64,000 bases of DNA from Methanococcoides sp052057775 (GTDB lineage: Archaea > Halobacteriota > Methanosarcinia > Methanosarcinales > Methanosarcinaceae). The stretch covers positions 682,001 to 746,000 of the forward strand of contig NZ_CP195121.1 in assembly GCF_052057775.1 (NCBI RefSeq). Reading direction: 5' to 3'. Numbering within the stretch: position 1 is the stretch's first letter; every line of letters begins with the position of its first letter. Both the position numbers and the translations under genes were made by a program. Positions 28,888 to 36,247 of this stretch are shown one piece after another. The notes under the pieces are model-generated. The model saw only the letters and a program-made list of their open reading frames with translations. It ran no database searches and was not told the origin of the DNA.

Positions 28888-30540
28888 TCATACTATGAAA
28901 GGCAGTCCTTCAACACCATACTTGTAGAAATTGGTGATTATCTCAAGGACATCGTAGTAGTCTTTGATGCCTCTTTCTTTCATTTCTTCCAGTATCCTTG
29001 CCCTGAGCATAAGGTCACTGTATATCTGCCTCTTGTCCTCATATCCAAGCTTGGTGGCGATTTTGTTCTCAAGAATGAAACTGTTGTTAAGGCCCCTGAA
29101 ATTATGGGTATCTGTATCCGGGTCCCACTGGAAGACAGCTCTTGTGACAACACCGCCTGCATCTTCGTAGTACCCTTCGATCTCTTCGATAGCAAGACAA
29201 CGCCTGAGGAACTTTCCTTTCCTGTATACTGCCTGCAATATCATTGCGACATTGAGGTTATCGATGAAAGTGACCGGCACGTTGATCGGGTCACCGGTAA
29301 GACGCTGTATCATCTTAGTGACGGCAGATGCGTGGAAAGTTGCCATGACAGGATGGCCTGTCTGCATACCCTGGAAAGCCACAGCTCCCTCTGCACCACG
29401 TATTTCACCAACGATGATGTAGTTCGGCCTTGATCTCAATGCTGCTTTCAGGAGTGCGAAGGTATCGACCCTTGAGTCAGGCGGTCCGTCCTCACGGGTG
29501 ATCAGCTGCTGCCATACCGGTTGCGGTGGCTGAACCTCGGCAGTATCCTCTGCTGTGAATATCTTTGATTTAGGGTTGACAAAAGCAAGACATGCGTTCA
29601 GCATGGTGGTCTTACCACTGGCGGTCTCACCGCTGAAGAATACGCTCATCCCGTTCTCAAGGCACATCCACATGTAGGCTGCCATTTCACAACTGATGGC
29701 TCCCCACGTGATGAGCTCGATGATACTTACGGGCACCTCACTGAACTTACGCATTGTGAAACTGCTTCCACGCTTGCTTACGTCAAGGCTGTAGATGATG
29801 TTGATACGTGATCCGTCAGGAAGGGCACCGTCAGCTATCGGCCTGGCATCGCTAACAGGCCTGCCGATCCTCTCGCTCATGCTCCTGAGCCAGTGATCAA
29901 GGCCTTCCTCATTTCCGAATGTGAGGTCTGTCTTCATCATACCAAGTATCTTATGAACGATGAATACTCCGGCTACGCCGATACTGTGAATATCCTCAAG
30001 GTACGGGTCCCTGATAATTGGTTCAATTGGCCCCGAACCGATAATGTTCCTCTCTATGTGATACTGCAGGTTATTGAATTCATGCTGGGTAAGAGGTACC
30101 TTCTTCTGTTTTGGAATAAGCTTCTCGATTATACTGATCTTTTCATTTTTGGAAATTGTCCCGCCAGCTCCCATCTCCACTGCTTCGTTCAGGAGCTTTG
30201 CGATCAGTTCCTTCAGCTTTTCATCATTCTTAGGAACAGGTTCGTTTGCAGATCTTTCAAGAATGATGTCCATGATAGCATCATATTTTTCCTTCTCCAG
30301 ATCATTAAGTGGAGGTTCTATTGTGTAGTATCCGCTCTCGCCCATTTCAGGGGTTCCGTAGAGGTGGATAAAGACAGGATCTCCCACCGGGAGTATCAGG
30401 TTTATGTATTCATTGTCCTGTATGTCCTTTGAGAGACTTGTCACAAACTCAGGGTTATTGCCTGTTCTTTTCACAAAGTCCTGAATGTATGCTCCCAGAT
30501 GAGGGTTTCTTTGTAATGCCTTTTGATACTCAGCTTCCAC
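28888..30540 (-). CDS. arlI: Archaellum motor and assembly ATPase ArlI (FlaI)
   Basis: 550 aa. Secretion-superfamily ATPase with Walker A FSGETASGKTTMLNA, an Asp box, Walker B IIVGEIRGAE, and the His box GMQTGHPVMATFHA. The N-terminal domain (1-200) is typical of FlaI. It powers assembly and rotation of the archaellum together with ArlH and ArlJ. The start is GTG at 30540, with GAGG upstream. Confidence 0.96.
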   Translation of the reverse strand: MEAEYQKALQRNPHLGAYIQDFVKRTGNNPEFVTSLSKDIQDNEYINLILPVGDPVFIHLYGTPEMGESGYYTIEPPLNDLEKEKYDAIMDIILERSANEPVPKNDEKLKELIAKLLNEAVEMGAGGTISKNEKISIIEKLIPKQKKVPLTQHEFNNLQYHIERNIIGSGPIEPIIRDPYLEDIHSIGVAGVFIVHKILGMMKTDLTFGNEEGLDHWLRSMSERIGRPVSDARPIADGALPDGSRINIIYSLDVSKRGSSFTMRKFSEVPVSIIELITWGAISCEMAAYMWMCLENGMSVFFSGETASGKTTMLNACLAFVNPKSKIFTAEDTAEVQPPQPVWQQLITREDGPPDSRVDTFALLKAALRSRPNYIIVGEIRGAEGAVAFQGMQTGHPVMATFHASAVTKMIQRLTGDPINVPVTFIDNLNVAMILQAVYRKGKFLRRCLAIEEIEGYYEDAGGVVTRAVFQWDPDTDTHNFRGLNNSFILENKIATKLGYEDKRQIYSDLMLRARILEEMKERGIKDYYDVLEIITNFYKYGVEGLPFIV

Positions 30541-30563
30541 TTGATATTCCTCAACTTATCTTT

Positions 30564-31259
30564 TTACGATACGGATGCTATCTCCACGACCAGTCCGACT
30601 TTCGGTTCGATCCTGAATCCTATCATCTGTCCCACAGGGCCTTTTGCACCTGTGAACTTGTTCACGACAACCGTACGCTTCAATTCAGCGGCCATTGCTT
30701 TTGACCTGAGTGTCATGTAGATGTCACATGAAGAGCGGAACATAGATGCCAGTTCCTCCCCCATCTCGGCAGGATCGATGGTAAGGATTATTACTTTCCC
30801 CATTCCGTTAAGTTTCTTGAAGAACGATATCAGTTCTAGGCTCTTCTCAGTATTTGCGCTGTACTTTATAAGGGCAGATATGGTGTCTATCACTATTACA
30901 TCCTTCTCGAACAGTTCCTTTGCACCCATCAGCCTCTCAATAAAATCGATCCTAGATTTTGCAGACTGTACAAGGGGAATTACCGGTATATAGAGCAGTT
31001 TTCCGCTTAGCAGGTGTGGTGCGATCGGATAATCCAGGGAATACATCTGGTTGATGAAGCCCTTTGTTGTGAGTTGTGTGGAGATGAAAGTAACACTTAT
31101 CTCCTCTTCAATGAGGCCATAGCTTATACGCTGGGATATTGTGCTTTTGCCTCCTCCGCTGCCTCCTTCTATTAATACGAGGGAGCCGGTGGGGAAACCT
31201 CCTCCAAGCTTTCCGTTGAACTCATCCCTGGGAATCTCAAAAGAACGGATAGATGCCAT
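30564..31259 (-). CDS. arlH: Archaellum ATP-binding protein ArlH (FlaH)
   Basis: 231 aa. RecA/KaiC-like protein with Walker A EGGSGGGKSTISQ near residue 33 and Walker-B-like DVIVIDTISALI. FlaH binds ATP and regulates ArlI. A strong Shine-Dalgarno (GAGGAG) precedes the ATG. The catalytic Glu of active KaiC proteins is not evident, as in other FlaH proteins, which bind ATP but hardly hydrolyse it. Confidence 0.95.
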   Translation of the reverse strand: MASIRSFEIPRDEFNGKLGGGFPTGSLVLIEGGSGGGKSTISQRISYGLIEEEISVTFISTQLTTKGFINQMYSLDYPIAPHLLSGKLLYIPVIPLVQSAKSRIDFIERLMGAKELFEKDVIVIDTISALIKYSANTEKSLELISFFKKLNGMGKVIILTIDPAEMGEELASMFRSSCDIYMTLRSKAMAAELKRTVVVNKFTGAKGPVGQMIGFRIEPKVGLVVEIASVS

Positions 31260-31268
31260 GTCTCCTCT

Positions 31269-31772
31269 TCATATCCTGAAATCCATTGAGTCGGATTTAC
31301 CGTTTTCTGCAGCTATCAGTATCCTGTGATCCCCGGCGGCCATTTCATTTGTGACCGTCATCCTGATCTCAAGAGTAGTTCCTGGTCGCCAGAGCATATC
31401 CTGTTCCGGCAGGATCATTTCCAGGTTTCCATGATCTATCAGAAGGCCATCTATGAACATATCCAGATATTCAGTGTCCAGATCGGTCCTTCCGGTGTTC
31501 TTGGCATAGAATGTGTATTCTTTTGAAACATTGTCGTATGGTATCGCCTCAGGATCACTTATGATGGTTATATCTGTCTTTATCTGCTCGGAAAGTACCC
31601 TGCTGCTTGATGCAGTGGCACCTGTGAGTGACTGGACGTTAGAGGACATTACCACTATGACCGTCATGGCTATGATTATGGCAGCTATGAAAAATATCAT
31701 GTGGGTAATTGCAGTCTCAGCTTCTCCATTTTTGAGAATGCCGGATCTTTCTGACCTTTTTAAGAATGCCAT
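31269..31772 (-). CDS. arlG: Archaellum stator protein ArlG (FlaG)
   Basis: 167 aa from the ATG at 31772, preceded by AAAGGTG 6-7 nt upstream. A longer ATG start at 31814 lacks a ribosome site. One N-terminal membrane helix (residues 23-43, HMIFFIAAIIIAMTVIVVM) is followed by a beta-sandwich domain. ArlG forms the periplasmic stator with ArlF and binds the S-layer. It sits between arlF and arlH as usual for Euryarchaeota. Confidence 0.88.
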   Translation of the reverse strand: MAFLKRSERSGILKNGEAETAITHMIFFIAAIIIAMTVIVVMSSNVQSLTGATASSSRVLSEQIKTDITIISDPEAIPYDNVSKEYTFYAKNTGRTDLDTEYLDMFIDGLLIDHGNLEMILPEQDMLWRPGTTLEIRMTVTNEMAAGDHRILIAAENGKSDSMDFRI

Positions 31773-31814
31773 CTGTACACCTTTTTGATCCGATAATTTA
31801 TAATCTCTATTCAA

Positions 31815-32597
31815 TTATTTATCCTTTATTTTTTCGGGAATTCCACTTAATGATGCGGAGATCCCGCTATCAGTTATGATCTCAACTTTTGTAGAGGTAA
31901 TTCCTGAAACATCATTGATCTCAAAGGTCTTAGTTTCTCCTCTGTACCAGCTCCTCCAGTCTGGTGAGTAACTGTAGAGTTTGACCCTTCCGTTCACAAG
32001 TATGCTCAGCTCATCTGCATAGAGGGTTGTATCTCCATGGTTGGTAGCCTCTACTATCAGTATTGAATCCGGGTTGTCGATCATCATCGAATCAATGGTG
32101 ATGATCTCGTCAGGATTATCTTCAGGGGGATCGATATCCCAGTCGATGTCCGGAATGGTGCCATCTACACTACGGGGGGTTCCACCTATATGACCGGATA
32201 CACCGTTAGATGTGACGACTTTCACTCTTATATCGGTTAAACCGGAAACATCTTCCACTGCAAATATCTTTGATTCTCCCGGATACCATTTCACTGTTTT
32301 CGGGTAATAATCATAATTTTGCAGATACCCATCCACAAGTATGCTGACCTCATCGGAATCAAGAACAATGCTGCCGCTATTTATGATCCGGATAGTCAAT
32401 ATGGAAGTCTCATTGTCGAAGTTCATCGAAACCGGTGTGACCCCACTGTTGAGCTTGTTATATTGCATTTCAAATCTTATGTCCTCAGCATCACTGACGA
32501 TATCATTTGAACTGCTCATCACAGCGTAGGAGTTTGTGCCGAGGACAAGGACCGATATGAGGAAGATGGAAATGACAATAGTGGTCTCAAATCCCAT
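31815..32597 (-). CDS. arlF: Archaellum stator protein ArlF (FlaF) with duplicated beta-sandwich
   Basis: 260 aa from the ATG at 32597, chosen because GGAGG lies 6 nt upstream; an ATG at 32615 is in frame too. An N-terminal membrane helix covers residues 4-22. Two similar extracellular domains follow, at about 60-139 and 171-253. They share SIL-I----N-G---L--DE-SILV-G, W-Y-GE-K-F---DVSG-T and a G(V/I)S motif near the end. FlaF proteins I know have one such domain, so this looks like an internal duplication. It overlaps the end of arlCDE by 11 nt. Confidence 0.85.
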   Translation of the reverse strand: MGFETTIVISIFLISVLVLGTNSYAVMSSSNDIVSDAEDIRFEMQYNKLNSGVTPVSMNFDNETSILTIRIINSGSIVLDSDEVSILVDGYLQNYDYYPKTVKWYPGESKIFAVEDVSGLTDIRVKVVTSNGVSGHIGGTPRSVDGTIPDIDWDIDPPEDNPDEIITIDSMMIDNPDSILIVEATNHGDTTLYADELSILVNGRVKLYSYSPDWRSWYRGETKTFEINDVSGITSTKVEIITDSGISASLSGIPEKIKDK

Positions 32598-33906
32598 AAA
32601 GTTCCTCCAGGCCATGCTTCACTTTCGCCATCTCTCTGTCGATCATACTGAGCATGTTCCTGTCGATCTTGCGTCCGGAAAGCCTTTCGATGAAAAGGAG
32701 TGACTTTGTGTGGTCTTCCGGCAAAAGTCTCCATGTGGGTTTTTCCACATAGTAGTCTATCCCTCTGGCGTAGGCCATGATCTCTGACCTGACCTCTTCA
32801 CTTATCCAGCCGATATCAACATAATAATCAAGAGCATCTATCAGGTTGTTCCTGCCAACCCTTTCCATCAGGAACTCGATCCAGTTCAGCAGGACAACCA
32901 CACTCATGGGGTTCTTCTTTATTGAATCCAGGCGTACCAGAGGTGATCCTTCACCTGCTTTGTTCCCCTGGCCTATAGGAACCCCTGACTCATCCCTCTG
33001 GTAAGGGTTATCAACATTATTCTGTTGTGACCTTTTCAGGATGGATTCTTCGAGCTCTTTCTTAAGCTCGGAAAGGTCGATCTTCTCAAGTTCATCGATC
33101 CTGCCTGCAAAAGTGCTTGTTGTCTGTGCAATATCCACTATATCCATATCAAGACGCTTTTGTCTTTCATAGGAGTCGTGAACCTGCTGGGAGATCTCAG
33201 TGACACTTTCCTGAAGCGTTATCAGGGAATCAGCAAAGAGGTCCATCTTTGTGGTGATGTCCTCTATCTTCTTTTCAGCTTCTACAGGAATCCCGGGCAT
33301 CTGGAGACTCTGGTTTAGTCCCTCTACCTCGTTCTGTATCATCATTACAAAATCAGCAACTTCGGCTATCCTTTTTTCAGCTTTGTCAAAACGTTCAATG
33401 GTAGCACGACCTCCAAGTTCATCACCCACAAAAGGATTTACCTGATTGGAAACGAGCTCGTAAAGTGAGAGCAACTCCAGTACGCTCTGATCGATCTTCT
33501 CTACAGTTGTCTTCACACTCTGGCTCTCTCTCTGCACTGTGGAAATGGCAGTGTCCACCTTAGAGAGCTTTGCTTCAAGTGCCTTGATCTTTTCAGCATT
33601 CTCATTGATCTGTTTATTATCAACAGGTTCGAGTTTCGGACTATTATCTGTGCCCGGTCCGCTCATCCCAGGCGGGAAAGCAGGTAAGGCAGGTGCTCCG
33701 AAAGGCGAACCTCCCGGTGTTATTGAATTCCCCCCTCCGGGGAATCCTGTGGCATCACCAAAATTAGGAGGGCCTGCTGCAAAAGGAGATTGCGGTGCAC
33801 CGAACGGAGATGGTTGTGAATCAAATGGAGATCCTGTTCCGCTGTTACCTTTTTTTCGAAGAATGCCATTTGTAAGGTTCTTCAACTTGTCACTGAATCC
33901 AGCCAT
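32587..33906 (-). CDS. arlCDE: Fused ArlC/D/E (FlaCDE) archaellum switch protein
   Basis: 439 aa. A basic N-terminus (KLKNLTNGILRKKG) is followed by a Gly/Pro/Phe-rich linker to about residue 90 and long coiled-coil heptads (100-270). The conserved FlaD/E C-terminal domain is at about 320-400 (LDSIKKNPMSVVVLLNWIEFLMERVGRNNL). This protein forms the cytosolic ring of the motor and receives chemotaxis signals through CheF. First gene of the arl operon; no archaellin gene precedes it here. Confidence 0.9.
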   Translation of the reverse strand: MAGFSDKLKNLTNGILRKKGNSGTGSPFDSQPSPFGAPQSPFAAGPPNFGDATGFPGGGNSITPGGSPFGAPALPAFPPGMSGPGTDNSPKLEPVDNKQINENAEKIKALEAKLSKVDTAISTVQRESQSVKTTVEKIDQSVLELLSLYELVSNQVNPFVGDELGGRATIERFDKAEKRIAEVADFVMMIQNEVEGLNQSLQMPGIPVEAEKKIEDITTKMDLFADSLITLQESVTEISQQVHDSYERQKRLDMDIVDIAQTTSTFAGRIDELEKIDLSELKKELEESILKRSQQNNVDNPYQRDESGVPIGQGNKAGEGSPLVRLDSIKKNPMSVVVLLNWIEFLMERVGRNNLIDALDYYVDIGWISEEVRSEIMAYARGIDYYVEKPTWRLLPEDHTKSLLFIERLSGRKIDRNMLSMIDREMAKVKHGLEELYGI

Positions 33907-33984
33907 ATTTTCACTGAATGCTGTAATTAGACTGTATATTTAACCTCAAACATATATGTATTAATATACATTGTACAACGCTAT

Positions 33985-33992
33985 TATATAAA
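33985..33992 (-). promoter_or_regulatory. Predicted arl operon promoter (TATA box)
   Basis: The minus strand reads TTTATATA here, an exact archaeal box A. It is 79 nt upstream of the arlCDE start, which implies a leader of about 50 nt. The small palindrome TTGTACAA (33971-33978) and a near-palindrome TGTATTAATATACA (33957-33970) lie between the box and the expected transcription start, where a repressor could bind. Prediction from sequence only. Confidence 0.5.
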
Positions 33993-34129
33993 AATATTCC
34001 AAAAAAAGATGCTTCCCTGCGATGGATTTTTTATATTCTCCAGCACAGGTTCTTTCTTATATCTTTTAATGACCGGACCGGTGGTCTGGCACTTTATTAT
34101 CTGGTACTCATTACTTTCTGGTAGCCTGA

Positions 34130-34834
34130 TCAGCCGATGATGCGTGTTCCCAGACGAACCCCGCTGATCTCGCCTACCCTAGAGGCTTCCTGAAGAACAA
34201 CCTGGAGCACGTCCTCAGGTTTGGTCCCGTCCATTACGATAGTATCGATGTTGCAGCGTTCTATTATCTTGGAGGCAAGAGGGTCAACTGGCGATTTGGA
34301 ACCGGCCTTCATTTCTGTGGAGATGACAACGCTTACAAGCTCTTTTGCGGTCATCACATCATACTTTTTGGCGTCAGGATTTTCTCTTGGATCACTTGAA
34401 TAGACACCGTCAACAGATGTTGCGATAACCATCATGTCCGCATTGAGGTATTCAGCAAGTACTGCAGAAACTGCATCGGTGGTCTGGCCGGGAATTACTC
34501 CTCCCATAACCACTATCTTACCTGATGCAATGGCAGATTCAGCTTCCTTGTAGCTGGTCGGAGGTTCAGGATATGCGTCTTTTCCAAGGGCTGCTATCAG
34601 GAGCTGGGCATTGAGCCTTGTTATGTCAATCCCAATGAAGTCACAGACCACTTCGTTGGCCCCTACTTCCCTTGCAACGTTTATGTAATTCCTTGCAGCA
34701 ACACCGCCACCGGTAACGACCACTAGCTGGTGTTCCTTTGCCATTTCCCTGAGTGCTGATGCATAAGCAGCAAAATGCTCAGGATCCAGGTCCTTTGCGA
34801 GTATGGATCCACCTACTGATAATACGACTAACAT
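34130..34834 (-). CDS. pyrH: UMP kinase
   Basis: 234 aa from the ATG at 34834, which has AGGAGG about 9 nt upstream; a longer frame to 34861 exists but lacks support. Amino-acid kinase fold: VVLSVGGSILAKDL, VVTGGGVAARNYIN, VMGGVIPGQTTDAVSA, ATSVDGVYSSDPRENPDAKKYD. Archaeal PyrH phosphorylates UMP to UDP. The long arlCDE upstream gap shows it is a separate unit. Confidence 0.94.
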   Translation of the reverse strand: MLVVLSVGGSILAKDLDPEHFAAYASALREMAKEHQLVVVTGGGVAARNYINVAREVGANEVVCDFIGIDITRLNAQLLIAALGKDAYPEPPTSYKEAESAIASGKIVVMGGVIPGQTTDAVSAVLAEYLNADMMVIATSVDGVYSSDPRENPDAKKYDVMTAKELVSVVISTEMKAGSKSPVDPLASKIIERCNIDTIVMDGTKPEDVLQVVLQEASRVGEISGVRLGTRIIG

Positions 34835-35088
34835 GATGATCTTTCCTCCTACTGTTGTCAACGCTTTAAATCTATCGGCTAATAAAAAATGAAAGACGGG
34901 TTTCTTTTGACTTGCGGTCTGGAAAAGTTAGTGCCAACCGGAGCAGAAATAGTGTGATCAACTTTCAAATTGCAGTTTAGCCATAAGTAACCCTGCCCTT
35001 TTTCATGGAAAAGCAAAGCCAAGGCTCAAAATAAATATTGTAGTGATAAAGGGGTATGAAAAATAGAAATGAAATGGAATAAGCAGGC

Positions 35089-35265
35089 TTATTCCATTGT
35101 GATAGCATCTGTTGGACAGGAGTCCACACATGCACCACAGTCAAGGCATTCGTCAGCGTCTACTACAGCGATGTTGTCGCCGTCCATTGCGATTGCTTCG
35201 GATGGGCAGTCATCTACACATGTTCCGCATCCTACACATTCGTCTCTGTTAATTACTGCTACCAT
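35089..35265 (-). CDS. Ferredoxin, 2[4Fe-4S] type
   Basis: 58 aa. Two classic clusters of cysteines are visible: C-x2-C-x2-C-x3-CP (CVGCGTCVDDCP) and again CLDCGACVDSCP, so it carries two [4Fe-4S] clusters. It is a small acidic electron carrier, as in methanogen Fd proteins that serve CODH, Ech/Rnf or corrinoid activation. AGGAGAG 8 nt before the ATG supports the start. Monocistronic, with its own promoter region on the minus strand. Confidence 0.95.
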   Translation of the reverse strand: MVAVINRDECVGCGTCVDDCPSEAIAMDGDNIAVVDADECLDCGACVDSCPTDAITME

Positions 35266-35307
35266 TATTAGTCTCTCCTTTTTTCAAGTCGGTTAAACTT
35301 GTATTAG

Positions 35308-35320
35308 TGCAAAATTTGCA
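35308..35320. promoter_or_regulatory. Palindrome in the ferredoxin promoter
   Basis: TGCAAAATTTGCA is a perfect inverted repeat (TGCAAA-A-TTTGCA). It lies 43 nt upstream of the ferredoxin start, just downstream (on the minus strand) of AT-rich TATA-like DNA at about 35319-35338. That position overlaps the expected transcription start and suits an operator. No known binding protein can be named. Confidence 0.35.
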
Positions 35321-35501
35321 ATATACCCATTAAATAAGTTGGATAAAAAGCTATCGATTATCCTCATATGCTTTTCACTTTAGAATCATGTCGCCGGCCA
35401 GTACTGTTAAATTGTGGCTGTACATCGCCGTTACTATTTAATTTTCTCAATGTTCTTTGCCCTTTTTTTATTCAAAAATCGGTGTGATTTCAGTTCCTGC
35501 A

Positions 35502-35510
35502 TTATATATA
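35502..35510 (+). promoter_or_regulatory. Predicted TATA box of the pilin gene
   Basis: TTATATATA, 59 nt before the pilin ATG, within the roughly 300-base gap between the divergent ferredoxin and pilin genes. The rest of the gap (35321-35501) is AT-rich and shows no reading frame or RNA gene that I can support. Confidence 0.5.
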
Positions 35511-35568
35511 GTAACTGTCCGACAAAATTGTTTAATATTCCTCTGCTGTCTTCCACCCGGTTGAGATT

Positions 35569-36201
35569 ATGGTAGCGATCCTGAAAAACGACGGTGCGGT
35601 TGCACCGATAATCGGAGCGCTCCTGCTTGTTCTGTTGACCGTGGTCCTCGGTGGGCTGGTCGCAGCAGCAGTAATGGGCGATGGCGTCTTTGGTAGCATC
35701 TCTTCTTCCACTCCTATGGCGGTAATAGATGTCAAAGATGCTGTGGGTGGCGTTCCGAATGCGGTACAGTATAAAGAGAATTATCTGATACTTGAACACA
35801 AAGGTGGTGATCCGCTGGACCTGGATTCCACTTTCATTGTTCTTAGCGGTGATGGCAGCAGTTATGTTGGTAAGGTCGGGTCTGGTGGCTTCAAGGTGTA
35901 CGGCCAGGTAATTGCAAAATACTTCGACCTGACACCCGATGGCACATGTGCGACCTACAGAAGCAACAATCCGTCTATCGAAGATGGGGTGTGGTCAGCA
36001 GGAGAGGTACTTGTGCTCAATGGTGATGACAGTATCAATGGTACGGATGCTTCCACTGTCCGGGTTAGTGTGGGAGGGTATTCGGACACTTCCAATAATT
36101 ACGGCTTCAGGGAAGGCGCTGAGGTGACCGTTAAGGTGTTCGACAGCATCACTGATCGCGTTATTGCAGAGGATGTCGTATCTGTAAGGGCTGTGGAGTA
36201 A
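35569..36201 (+). CDS. Archaeal type IV pilin-like protein
   Basis: 210 aa. It has a short positively charged leader and the class III signal core GAVAPIIGALLLVLLTVVLGGLVAAAV (shown as residues about 9-35), typical of the archaeal pilin N-terminal domain (DUF1628). EppA/FlaK-like peptidases cleave before the hydrophobic helix. The beta-rich head is exported, and the N-x-S/T sites there are possible AglB targets. It is a pilin rather than an archaellin, because the archaellin N-terminus differs. Monocistronic. Confidence 0.82.
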   Translation: MVAILKNDGAVAPIIGALLLVLLTVVLGGLVAAAVMGDGVFGSISSSTPMAVIDVKDAVGGVPNAVQYKENYLILEHKGGDPLDLDSTFIVLSGDGSSYVGKVGSGGFKVYGQVIAKYFDLTPDGTCATYRSNNPSIEDGVWSAGEVLVLNGDDSINGTDASTVRVSVGGYSDTSNNYGFREGAEVTVKVFDSITDRVIAEDVVSVRAVE

Positions 36202-36247
36202 AGTCAATCAATACCATTAAAGTAGGGTGAAAGCATAGGGTGGTGCG

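Noticed and set aside
35569..36201. Archaellin gene
   Set aside because: The N-terminal helix and the missing archaellin core motif fit the DUF1628 pilin family; it is far from the arl genes and on the other strand.
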